Positions 27,269 through 36,600 of a DNA stretch of 64,000 bases are shown piece after piece (the stretch's first letter is position 1; each line of letters starts with the position of its first letter). Both the position numbers and the translations under genes were made by a program. Below the pieces are notes generated by a model. It did not search any database. It was not told the origin of the DNA and was given only the letters and a program-made list of their open reading frames with translations. Where the stretch lies: positions 1,550,001-1,614,000 of the forward strand of contig OZ244871.1 in NCBI GenBank assembly GCA_965221105.1, read 5' to 3'. The DNA comes from GM7GCV1 sp965221105 (GTDB lineage: Bacteria; Pseudomonadota; Gammaproteobacteria; Pseudomonadales; GM7GCV1).

Positions 27269-27624
27269 ACCTGTTCGAAGTACTGGGCTTTTTCAACTAC
27301 TGGGTATTTGCGGTCATACTGTCGGTGGGTTTGTACACGGTGATCGCCAAAACCAACCTGGTGAAAAAGTTGATTGGCCTATCGATATTCCAATCTGCTG
27401 TGTTTCTCATGTACATCACCATGGATAAGGTCGAAGGCGGGACTGCGCCGATTATCCAGAAGGGTGTTGAGAATCAGGTTTTTTCAAACCCTCTACCACA
27501 GGTGCTGATTCTCACCGCCATTGTAGTGAGTGTGTCCACCCTCGCGTTGGGGTTGGCGATCGTCGTTCGTGTTTTTGAGGCCTACGGCACCATCGAAGAA
27601 GACGAGATTCTGGACGCGGACTAA
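27265..27624 (+). CDS. mrpC: Mrp antiporter subunit C (NuoK-like)
   Basis: A 119-residue, three-helix protein with the NuoK/MrpC pattern K-L-I-G-L-S-I-F-Q-S-A-V-F and the late segment P-L-P-Q-V-L-I-L-T-A-I-V-V. MrpC corresponds to NuoK of respiratory complex I and carries part of the proton path. It overlaps the preceding fused subunit by four bases and is followed after four bases by mrpD. Confidence 0.93.
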   Translation: MNLFEVLGFFNYWVFAVILSVGLYTVIAKTNLVKKLIGLSIFQSAVFLMYITMDKVEGGTAPIIQKGVENQVFSNPLPQVLILTAIVVSVSTLALGLAIVVRVFEAYGTIEEDEILDAD

Positions 27625-27628
27625 AACC

Positions 27629-29116
27629 GTGGAATTGACTCCTCATTTGCCTGCTTTGCAGGTCATCGTGCCGATGCTTGGCTCACCGTTAATGCTGCTG
27701 TTGAACCCGCGCGGTCTGGCCTGGGCCGGTGCAACAGTGGTGGCTTTGTTCAGCCTTGCCGTCGCCGTGAATATGGCGCTTGCTGTCGCGGATGGTGCCC
27801 AATTCAGCTACGACATGGGGGGGTGGGAAGCACCCTACGGTATCACCTTGTCGGTGGATGCATTCAGCACGCTGGTGTTGCTTATCGTAACCGGTGCGGC
27901 AGCGGCTGCACTTCTTGCGGCACGGCCCAGTATCGATCAGCAGATTGAAACAGAGCGTCAACCGCTGTTTTATTCCGCGTTTTTACTGGCCCTGGCAGGC
28001 TTGACGGGTATCACCGTTTCTGCCGACGCTTTCAATATTTTTGTTTTCATGGAGATATCCTCGCTGGCCAGCTATGTGCTGATTGCCGGTGGCCCCGACC
28101 GACGCGTTTTGCCTGCCGTGTTCAAGTATCTGACCATGGGGACGATTGGTGCCACCTTCTACCTGATTGGGATCGGCATGGTGTACATGATGACCGGCAC
28201 GCTGAATCTGGCGGACATGGCAGCACGTATTCGTGGTGTCACCGATATGAACCCAATCCTGGTGGCGGCCGGCTTTATTACCATCGGTCTGGCGCTTAAA
28301 GCCGCCGTGTTCCCGTTGCATGTGTGGTTACCAAATGCGTATTCCCAGGCTCCTCATATTGTCACGGTATTTCTTGCTGCGTGTGCAACCAAAGTAGCAA
28401 TTTATGTATTGATTCGTTTTGACTTCTTTGTTTTTCAGGCCAGCCTCGATCAACACGACCTGCAATTTTCGACCTTTCTGATGCCTCTGGCCCTGTTCGG
28501 CATTCTGGTGGCTTCCGCCGTGGCCATGTTTGAAGGACACATCAAGCGGCTGTTGGCCATGTCCTCGGTGGCGCAAATCGGCTACATCATGCTGGGCGCA
28601 AGCTTTGTAACGACAGCTGGCCTTACGGTCTCGGCTGCCCACCTGTTTAACCATGCCCTTGCCAAGGGTGGTTTGTTCCTGGGCATCGCGGGGATGGCCT
28701 GCCATTACCGCGACCTGCGCCTGGATCAACTGGCCGGAGCGGCCCGCACCATGCCCTGGACGGCGGCAGCGATGCTGATCTGTGGTATGAGTCTGGTCGG
28801 CGTGCCCGGTACGGCGGGCTTTATCAGCAAATGGCTCTTGATACAGGCGGCTCTTGACGATGGGGGCATGGCCTGGACACTGGTCACTATTATCCTGGTG
28901 AGCTCGCTTATGGCCCTGGCCTACGTGTGCCGCATTTTCGAGACCCTGTACCTGAAGCCGGCAGTGGTGTCTCAGGCACCCGGTGAAGCTCCAATACAAC
29001 TCCTGCTGATCACCTGTCTGGTGGCGGTCGCCAATATTGTTTTCGGCTTCTTTCCATCATTTCCGCTGGCACTGTCGGGGAACGCGGCTGAATTGCTGTT
29101 GAGACACACCCTATGA
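27629..29116 (+). CDS. mrpD: Mrp antiporter subunit D (NuoN/NuoM-like), first copy
   Basis: A 495-residue protein with about fourteen helices. The proton-pump residues are present: Glu in F-V-F-M-E-I-S-S-L-A-S-Y, Lys in L-A-L-K-A-A-V-F-P-L-H-V-W-L-P, and a further Lys in A-T-K-V-A-I-Y. The start is GTG at 27629, four bases after the mrpC stop, and gives the usual N-terminus; the frame is open further upstream only as an overlap with mrpC. It overlaps the next gene by four bases. Confidence 0.93.
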   Translation: MELTPHLPALQVIVPMLGSPLMLLLNPRGLAWAGATVVALFSLAVAVNMALAVADGAQFSYDMGGWEAPYGITLSVDAFSTLVLLIVTGAAAAALLAARPSIDQQIETERQPLFYSAFLLALAGLTGITVSADAFNIFVFMEISSLASYVLIAGGPDRRVLPAVFKYLTMGTIGATFYLIGIGMVYMMTGTLNLADMAARIRGVTDMNPILVAAGFITIGLALKAAVFPLHVWLPNAYSQAPHIVTVFLAACATKVAIYVLIRFDFFVFQASLDQHDLQFSTFLMPLALFGILVASAVAMFEGHIKRLLAMSSVAQIGYIMLGASFVTTAGLTVSAAHLFNHALAKGGLFLGIAGMACHYRDLRLDQLAGAARTMPWTAAAMLICGMSLVGVPGTAGFISKWLLIQAALDDGGMAWTLVTIILVSSLMALAYVCRIFETLYLKPAVVSQAPGEAPIQLLLITCLVAVANIVFGFFPSFPLALSGNAAELLLRHTL

Positions 29117-30582
29117 ATGCGGATGATGCAATTGTTCTCGCTCTCTGCGTGCCGCTGGTCACCGCCATTGGCATACAGCTGGCGGGCCGTGTATCAGATA
29201 ACCTGCGTGAAGGGGTGACCCTGCTGGGTGCTGGCACGCTCGCCTGGGTGGTATGGGGCATGCTGCCGGACCTATTCGAGGGTGAACGGCCAAGCTGGAT
29301 GGCAGTTGAACTGCTGCCAGGGGTTGCGCTGGCCTTTGAAGTAGAACCGCTGGGCATGTTGTTTGCGGCGCTTGCTTCGGGTCTCTGGATTATCAATTCG
29401 GTCTACAGCATTGGCTATATGCGCGGCAATAACGAATTGAAACAAACCCGCTTTTACACCTGTTTTGCGCTGGCACTGGCGGCAACCATGGGCGTTGCCC
29501 TTGCTGGTAATTTGTTCACCCTGTTTCTGTGCTACGAGATGCTGACTCTGTCAACTTTTCCTCTGGTGTCCCACAAGGGTGATGCGGCTGCGCTGAACTC
29601 GGCCAGGGTGTATCTGGGTATTCTGCTGTGTACCTCAATCGGCCTGTTTTTGCCTGCCATTATCTGGACATATCACCTTGCCGGCACCGGCGATTTTACC
29701 ATGGGTGGAATCCTTGCGGGCAAGATCGAAGGGGCCAGCATCAGCCTGCTGCTGGCGCTTTTTGTATTTGGTGTCGGCAAAGCAGCACTCATGCCGGTGC
29801 ACCACTGGCTGCCGGCGGCGATGGTGGCACCGACACCGGTGAGCGCCCTGCTGCACGCTGTAGCTGTTGTGAAAGCCGGTGTTTTTGCCTTGACCAAAAT
29901 CATCGTGTATGTGTTCGGCGTTGACTTTCTGTTCAGTTCCGAAAGCTCGGGCTGGCTGATCTACGCGGCCGCATTTACCATTATTGCCGCCAGTGTAGTG
30001 GCGCTGCTCCAAACGAACCTGAAGCGGTTGTTGGCCTACTCAACGGTGGCGCAGCTGTCTTATGTTGTCATGGCTGCCGCAGTGCTGAAGCCGCTGGCAG
30101 AGATTGGCGCCGCCGTCCACATGGTCGCGCATGCGTTTGGCAAGATCACACTTTTTTTCGCTGCCGGTGCTATCTATACCGCTTCCAGAAAAACAAAAGT
30201 GCATCAGTTGCGCGGTATTGGACGGCGCATGCCCTGGACCATGGCCGCTTTCACGATCGGAGCGCTCAGTATGATTGGTGTGCCACCCACCGGCGGATTT
30301 GTATCCAAGTGGTACATCCTGGCCGGCGCCTTTCAAGCTGATAATCTGCTTGCGATTTTTACCATTATCGCCAGTACTGTATTGAATGCAGCCTACTTTC
30401 TGCCGATTATTTTTATGGCTTGGCTTGCAGATGAGCCAGTTGGTGAAAGAGCACATGGTGAAGCACCGCTGCTGGTCGTAGTGGCTTCATTCCTGACGGC
30501 CATGCTGACGCTGGGATTCTTTTTCTTCAATGGACCGGTACTTGCACTGGAGCAACAGCTGGTCGGAGGGATGGTGCAATGA
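29113..30582 (+). CDS. Second MrpD/NuoN-like proton-conducting subunit
   Basis: A 489-residue, roughly fourteen-helix paralogue. The helix-5 Glu (L-C-Y-E-M-L-T-L-S), helix-7 Lys (G-V-G-K-A-A-L-M-P-V-H-H-W-L-P) and helix-8 Lys (V-V-K-A-G-V-F) are all present, so it should be competent in proton transfer. H-H-W-L-P is reminiscent of membrane-bound hydrogenase and NuoL-type subunits. It starts with ATG overlapping the previous stop. It probably replaces the large N-terminal part of MrpA. Confidence 0.9.
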   Translation: MNADDAIVLALCVPLVTAIGIQLAGRVSDNLREGVTLLGAGTLAWVVWGMLPDLFEGERPSWMAVELLPGVALAFEVEPLGMLFAALASGLWIINSVYSIGYMRGNNELKQTRFYTCFALALAATMGVALAGNLFTLFLCYEMLTLSTFPLVSHKGDAAALNSARVYLGILLCTSIGLFLPAIIWTYHLAGTGDFTMGGILAGKIEGASISLLLALFVFGVGKAALMPVHHWLPAAMVAPTPVSALLHAVAVVKAGVFALTKIIVYVFGVDFLFSSESSGWLIYAAAFTIIAASVVALLQTNLKRLLAYSTVAQLSYVVMAAAVLKPLAEIGAAVHMVAHAFGKITLFFAAGAIYTASRKTKVHQLRGIGRRMPWTMAAFTIGALSMIGVPPTGGFVSKWYILAGAFQADNLLAIFTIIASTVLNAAYFLPIIFMAWLADEPVGERAHGEAPLLVVVASFLTAMLTLGFFFFNGPVLALEQQLVGGMVQ

Positions 30583-30845
30583 CAGACCGTGATAAAGGTC
30601 ACTGGCTGACGCGTGCCGCGACCATTCGAAAACTTTGGTGGGTGTTCTCGACCGTGCTTGCACTGACGGTGCTGGTGCAATTTCCGGTGTCTGTGAAAGG
30701 TTATTTTACGGTAGACGGCTGGTTCGGTTTTGGTGCGGTGTATGGATTTCTCAGCTGCCTGTTCATGGTGCTGTTCGCCAAGGGCTTGGGTCTATTGTTG
30801 AAACGCCCCAGCGACTTCTACGAGGGACGTGACGATCATGCCTGA
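30579..30845 (+). CDS. Small two-helix membrane protein of the Mrp-like operon
   Basis: An 88-residue protein with two hydrophobic segments, one around residues 19-38 and the other around residues 45-70, ending in a basic tail. It overlaps both neighbours (four and eight bases), so it is certainly part of the operon. It matches no Mrp subunit that I know. Small helices of this kind in related complexes help hold large subunits together, which is inference. Confidence 0.75.
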   Translation: MTDRDKGHWLTRAATIRKLWWVFSTVLALTVLVQFPVSVKGYFTVDGWFGFGAVYGFLSCLFMVLFAKGLGLLLKRPSDFYEGRDDHA

Positions 30846-32544
30846 TCTGATCTCGCCAGCCCTGATCATTGTAGTGGCGGCCCTGGCAATCGGCCCGGCG
30901 CGGGGCTCTTTGCGCACGGCGATAGTACTGCTGGCACCCCTGCTGACACTCTGGGCTGTCTGGCAGGTGCCAGATGGTGTGCAGGATACAGTGCATTTCC
31001 TGTCCTACGAGATCGAACCGGTCGAAGGCAGCCCGGTACGGCGTCTGTTTGCCACGATTTTTGCACTGATGGCTTTTGTGGGTGGCCTGTATGCCTTCAG
31101 GTTGGCGAAATGGTACGAGTTGGCTGCTGCCTATCTCTACGCAGCAGGTGCAATTGGCGTGAGCTTCTCTGGTGATCTGATTTCCCTGTTTGTGTATTGG
31201 GAGCTGATGGCATTGTTTTCCACTGTGGTGGTGTGGAGTGGCGGGACAGCCTCGTCCCGAGCCGCCGGTATCCGCTACGCTATTGTGCATTTGCTCGGGG
31301 GTGTGGTGCTCAAGGTTGGTATTGAAGGTGTCGTGGTGAGCACGGGTTCCATACAGATCACTCCGATGCTGGCAGAGGATTTCAACAGCTGGATGATTCT
31401 CTGCGGTATTCTGATCAACGCAGCTGCGCCGCCGCTGTCGGCCTGGCTTTCAGATGCCTACCCGGAATCAAGTCCCACCGGTTCGGTGTTCCTCTCAGCC
31501 TTCACTACCAAGACGGCGATACTGGCCTTGATCTTGCTGTTCCCGGGGGAGAAGGTATTGGTTGGTGTTGGGCTATGTATGGTGATGTACGGCATAATCT
31601 ATGCGCTGCTGGAAAATGACATTCGTCGCATTCTGGCCTATTCCGTGGTGAACCAGGTGGGCTTTATGGTCTGTGCTGTCGGAATCGGTACACAGCTGGC
31701 GATCAACGGTGCGGCGGCCCATGCCTTTGCTCACATTATCTATAAGGCGCTGTTGTTCATGAGCGCTGGGGTGGTCATTTATCGTACCGGCAAGAACCGG
31801 TGCACCGAGCTCGGTGGCCTGTTTCGAACCATGCCCGTTACGACTGTCTGTTGCATCATCGGCGCACTGTCAATTTCCAGCTTCCCACTGACGTCGGGTT
31901 TCACCACGAAGAACCTGATTTCGCAGGCTGCAGCTAACGGCGGGCTTATGTGGGTGTACCTGCTGCTGACCATGGCGTCTGCCGGTGTGTTTCTGCATGC
32001 GGGTATCAAGTTTCCCTGGTTTGTTTTTTTTCAGAACGATTCCGGCTTACGTCCCAAGGATGCACCCTGGAACATGGCCCTTGCCATGATCATCTTCTCA
32101 GCCCTGTGCCTACTGTTAGGTATCTTCCCGGAATGGCTGTACCCTTTCCTTCCCTATGCGATGGAGTATCAGGCCTACACCCCCGGCAAAGTCCTGTTTT
32201 ATCTGCAGGTACTGCTTTTTTCCGGGCTTGCTTTCTTCTTGTTGTTGCCGTTGATGAAGCGGACCGAGACAATCAGCCTGGATGTGGATTGGCTATGGCG
32301 TGTCGGGGCACCAGCATTGGTCCGGCGATTGGCAGCCGCCTTTGTGCCGTTGCGGAGGTTGGGAACAGGGCTGAACAGCGCAAGCCGTGATGTGCTGCGC
32401 TACCTGACCTCGTATTATCTGGGGCAACCCCAAACCGCTGACCGCGAAGAGCGGGCTCTGTTCGCGCGCTCGTGGCCCATCGGCACTACCGCGCTCTGGA
32501 TTGCCATCCTGCTATCGGCCTACGTTCTGATCTACTACTTATGA
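30838..32544 (+). CDS. Third MrpD/NuoN-like subunit lacking the helix-7 lysine
   Basis: A 568-residue paralogue with a C-terminal extension carrying a long amphipathic region and a last helix. Helix 5 keeps Glu (V-Y-W-E-L-M-A-L-F), and the helix-8 Lys is in T-T-K-T-A-I-L. At the helix-7 position the family K-x-x-x-x-P-H-x-W-L-P is replaced by N-A-A-A-P-P-L-S-A-W-L-S, so Lys and His are both missing. The ATG at 30838 is preferred over GTG at 30829 because GAGGG lies at a normal distance. It may be structural or sodium-handling rather than a proton pump. Confidence 0.88.
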   Translation: MPDLISPALIIVVAALAIGPARGSLRTAIVLLAPLLTLWAVWQVPDGVQDTVHFLSYEIEPVEGSPVRRLFATIFALMAFVGGLYAFRLAKWYELAAAYLYAAGAIGVSFSGDLISLFVYWELMALFSTVVVWSGGTASSRAAGIRYAIVHLLGGVVLKVGIEGVVVSTGSIQITPMLAEDFNSWMILCGILINAAAPPLSAWLSDAYPESSPTGSVFLSAFTTKTAILALILLFPGEKVLVGVGLCMVMYGIIYALLENDIRRILAYSVVNQVGFMVCAVGIGTQLAINGAAAHAFAHIIYKALLFMSAGVVIYRTGKNRCTELGGLFRTMPVTTVCCIIGALSISSFPLTSGFTTKNLISQAAANGGLMWVYLLLTMASAGVFLHAGIKFPWFVFFQNDSGLRPKDAPWNMALAMIIFSALCLLLGIFPEWLYPFLPYAMEYQAYTPGKVLFYLQVLLFSGLAFFLLLPLMKRTETISLDVDWLWRVGAPALVRRLAAAFVPLRRLGTGLNSASRDVLRYLTSYYLGQPQTADREERALFARSWPIGTTALWIAILLSAYVLIYYL

Positions 32545-32621
32545 CAGGAACGAGTACACAGCCAGCCCCGGCAGGTGCTGCACCATGACGATCCGCATAA
32601 ATATGCAGGCCCCTTGTGTGT

Positions 32622-33410
32622 TCATATGATTCCCTGCGCGCTTCCCAGGCCTTGCGGCGTGTCGGTCTTTTCCTGATTGTAGTCGGGATAGAAAGCTCTC
32701 AAATCTTTAAGGAGCTCCTTAAATGGCGGCTGACCTGGTGCAGTCGGCATTCCTGGATTACAACCAAATGTTACCAATGAACCGTATCCCGGAAAGCTGA
32801 GCCTGGAAATCAGTCCTTTTGCACCCATGCCGATCACGATGAAATGATGTTTACGCCGGTCCTCAAGAAGCACCTCAGTAAGAACGGACAGATCCTCCGA
32901 GTCGTTCACCAGACACGCCACCTTTACTATGTCAGCCCCACAATCGAGGGCCTTGTCAATTTTTGACTGAAGCTTACTTTTTTCTGGAGTACCTTTGAAA
33001 TCATGGTGAGAGATGATTAGAACCGTACCTTCCTGTTTTGCCCGATCAACAATTTTTCTGGCATCTGCGACAGACTCATCCAGCGATGAAAGCTCAAGAT
33101 CAACGGAATCAACCAAGTGGACCAGAGAATCCAGTAGCGCCAGGCGAGACTCCTCGCCCGACGACCACTTCCCGCCTTCTTTTTCTGGCCGAATAGTCAA
33201 GATCGTAGGAAGCTCTGAAGACGTAAATTTTTCGAGTTGGCCAATGACGTGATCCCTATCAACCGAACTAAATAGGTCGACCCGGATTTCAGCTAAATCC
33301 AAACCCTGAGCTTTGCATTCAATCAAGTCCTGCGTTGAAAATTTATCCGAAAAGCTTAAGGCAAGGCGCGGATGTCCCGCACGCAGACTCAGAGTCCCAA
33401 TATGCAACAT
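32622..33410 (-). CDS. aroD: Type I 3-dehydroquinate dehydratase
   Basis: A 262-residue TIM-barrel enzyme with the Schiff-base Lys in A-D-I-V-K-V-A and the catalytic His in I-S-H-H-D-F, together with L-A-E-I-R-V-D-L-F near the N-terminus and the substrate-binding F-P-G-Y-G-S and Q-P-P-F segments. It converts 3-dehydroquinate to 3-dehydroshikimate in aromatic amino acid synthesis. Most Gammaproteobacteria of this type use the type II enzyme AroQ, so a type I gene here could be additional or acquired. It stands alone between the Mrp operon and the protease. Confidence 0.9.
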   Translation of the reverse strand: MLHIGTLSLRAGHPRLALSFSDKFSTQDLIECKAQGLDLAEIRVDLFSSVDRDHVIGQLEKFTSSELPTILTIRPEKEGGKWSSGEESRLALLDSLVHLVDSVDLELSSLDESVADARKIVDRAKQEGTVLIISHHDFKGTPEKSKLQSKIDKALDCGADIVKVACLVNDSEDLSVLTEVLLEDRRKHHFIVIGMGAKGLISRLSFPGYGSLVTFGCNPGMPTAPGQPPFKELLKDLRAFYPDYNQEKTDTPQGLGSAQGII

Positions 33411-33585
33411 ATATTCCGAACGTACAGGAGATCGTTACTTCAAAGTACCGGTTCAATCCGGTGTGTAGGACGCGGATTATCCCCATCGCCCTGAATTGCG
33501 TCAAGGCTGGCTGGCTCCCTCGTTTCAGACGCATGTCATGCCCACGTTGAACAATGCTTGCGGGGGGGTATTATTCACAGGAGTG

Positions 33586-33648
33586 TCGGGTTTTGGGGTG
33601 CCGATAGTCGGCACAGGATGTCGGGATCTTTGACATTACGCACAGCGA
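33586..33648 (+). repeat. Dispersed hairpin-plus-motif element, copy 2
   Basis: This copy contains a perfect 7-bp dyad GTGCCGA-TAG-TCGGCAC (33597-33613) followed by TGTCGGGATCTTTGACAT at 33619-33636. Both blocks recur at 19645-19733. It ends about 20 bases before the start of the S8 protease gene, so it could be part of that gene's regulatory region. Confidence 0.6.
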
Positions 33649-33667
33649 AGAGTAGCGAAAAGCACTG

Positions 33668-36600
33668 ATGACTCGGGAAAGACGTATCGATGGTGCCGAC
33701 CAGTCCAGGCGGCACGCGGTCGGCTGGTGGATGGCTGGTGCGGCGTGCACGCTGGTCATCATGGCGGCATATTGGATTCAAGGGTCGGATTCTGAACTAG
33801 CGGGCTCTGCCGGGACAGACATCGAGAGGTCGGTTCAGGCCGCAGTCGCCCGGATATCCGTGGAGAGTCGCGAAGGGGTTTCGGAGCCTGTTGTCGAAGC
33901 TGCGCCGCTCCGCAGCTCGCGCTTCGTCGGCGTGGACACCTCCGCGTTGGGTTCGTCGTTGCCGCCCGAGGGCTATTCGTTCGTGGGGTTTCGTGGCGAA
34001 ATGTCCAAGGGGCGCGCGGAGAATCGCAATGCGGAAACCGCTGGGCGTCCCGACAACGAGAATGGCTGGCTTGATTCGCCGGACTCAATAGACGTGCTGG
34101 TGGAGCAGGCGGCCGATGCTCGACGCGACTGGTCGTTTGGGTGGATACGGCTGGCGGAGGACGCGAGGACCGAGGATGTGGTGCGGGCTCTCGATGGAAC
34201 GGGCGCGGAGATCGTTGGTTCCGCGGGGAGCCTGATTCGTGCCAGGCTGCCAGGTGACGAGGCGCGCCTGCAGGTGATCGCGGCGTTGCCCGAGATTGAC
34301 GCGCTGGGTGCAGTTCCAGCCGAGACCAAACTGCAGGCGCTCACACCGAACGAGTCCCGCAGTTTGACGCACGAACAGATCCCCGTTTTCGTGACATTGA
34401 TGGCGGATGATCCCGACGGCCACTGGAGACAGGAGCTGACGGCATTGGGGGCCGTGGTCGGTCGGTGGGATTCGGATATCCGTGCCTACGAGGCGGCGGC
34501 GACAGGAAGCGTGTTGGAGGCGCTTGGCAGGGCCGACTTCGTGCTCTTCGTGGAGCCGGTCGGCGTTGTTGAGGCGGCCCATGACACAGCAGTTCCCGCA
34601 ATGGGTGCCGACGCGCTGCGGATGTACGAAGGGGTCCCCGGACTTTTCTCTGGAATAGGCGGCGCCTCCACTCCCATAGCGGTGATGGATACCGGCCTTA
34701 ACATCAATCATGTGGACATCTCGTCGAACCGGAGCAGCATCTGTGGCGCGAACTTCGTCTATCAAGATCTCCACTTGAACGACAACGACCTTTGGGTGGA
34801 CGCTGACGGCCACGGGACGCATGTTACCGGGACGATCATCGGCAACGGTTCGGCGCAGCCGCGCCATGCGGGAATGGCACCTCTGGTTCGGGACATCCGC
34901 TTCGCCAAAGTGCTGGACGAATCCGGAAAGGGATTCGATTATTTCATACTGAGGGGCATGGATTTTCTCGGGAAACCGACCGCGTGTCCGGAGGGGGCTG
35001 GTCGTCGGAGGCGGTCAAGCCGCTGATCGTAAACATGAGCCTTGCCGCGAGCAGAAGATACTTTGAAGGCAGGACGTTGGCCGAGCGCAAGCTGGACGCT
35101 ATCGTCTGGGGTCGACGGCAGCTCTATGTCGTTGCCAATTCGAACGATGATATTCACGGGTTCTCTAATTTCGGAGCGGCGAAAAACTCCCTGGCGGTCG
35201 GCGCGGTGCTGGACAGCGGCAGTCTGGCCGAGTTCAGCAGCCACGGTCCCACGGCGGATGGGCGTCTGGTGCCGCAGGTGGTCGGCACGGGGGTTTCGGT
35301 CAACTCGGCTGCAGGCAACGGCAGCCGCGGTGGTTACGACTCATCCAGCGGCACCAGCATGGCGTCTCCCTCAGTGGCTGGCGTCGCCGCCTTGCTGATG
35401 GATGCAGTTCCGGCGCACGGGCAGCACCCGGCGCTGGCGAGGGCGCGGCTCATGGCGAGCGCGATCAGGCCCGACGTGTGGCTGGAAAATGCCGCAGCAT
35501 TTCCGTCTGACAATTCGAACGGGCCTGGTACCCTTCAGATGCGGTATGGACTCGGCAAGGTGTCGGCGCGCACCGCAGTTCTCAACAGGGACCGGACAGA
35601 CGGCTGGCTGAGCGGTAGTGCAGTCTCGGATCTTGAAGACGGCGAATACGCGCATGTGGATATCGAGGTGCCGGACGGAGCGAGCCGCCTGGATCTGGTA
35701 CTGACCTGGGACGAGCCGCCGACAGACACCGTCGCTAGCGCGGTTCTGAACGATCTGGATCTCTGGCTCGACCGCGGCGACTGCGACAATGAGCCGTGCG
35801 GGTCGCACGCGTCCACATCCCGTGTCGACAACGTCGAATGGATCGTCGTCCAGAATCCGGCACCCGGAACGTACCGGGCCAAGGTGGCCGCCTCCCGTGT
35901 ATACACCGAGGCACCGCGCGCAGCACTGGCGTGGACGATCATACGGGGTCCGTCGACGCCTGCCCTTGATCTCTCAGTGGACAGGGAAACCGTGGAAGTT
36001 GATCGCCGGCGCGGCGGGAGCGACCTGAGGCTGAGGCTGAGTACCGATGGGTACGTCGCCGCAGGGACGCGGCTGCACATCGACTGCCGAAGCCAGGACG
36101 GCTCCCCATGCGCAGTTGGACAAAGCCTCAGTATTCGGGCGGAACGCGAGGACGGTATAACCCGGCGGATCGATGCCACAACTGGCGGACCCGGCGTTGG
36201 CGAGACCATCGAACTCGGCGAACTCGGTGCTGGCGAGACCTGGGAAGCGGTCGTCTCCGTCGGGAGTCCAGTCTGGAACGACGCAGTCCGACTCTACTTC
36301 AAGGCGAGTGCGTGGAACGCGAACTCGGCTTCGGCGTCGGTGATGCTGCACAGAGCAGGGAGCGATGAAGTTGACGTGCCCGAAGCGACCGCGCCACCCA
36401 ATGATCGCTTCGTGAACGCCGCCGTGATCGAGGGGGACAGAGGCAGCGAGGAGCTCGATCTCCTAACCGCCAGCACCGAGCCGGGAGAGCCCGTGTACAC
36501 GCCTTACAGGGGACGGCCAGCGGGTTCTGTCTGGTACTCGTGGAGGGCTCGGTCGAGCGGCAAAACTTCCTTCAGTGTCACGCCCCGTGGTGCACAGCAT

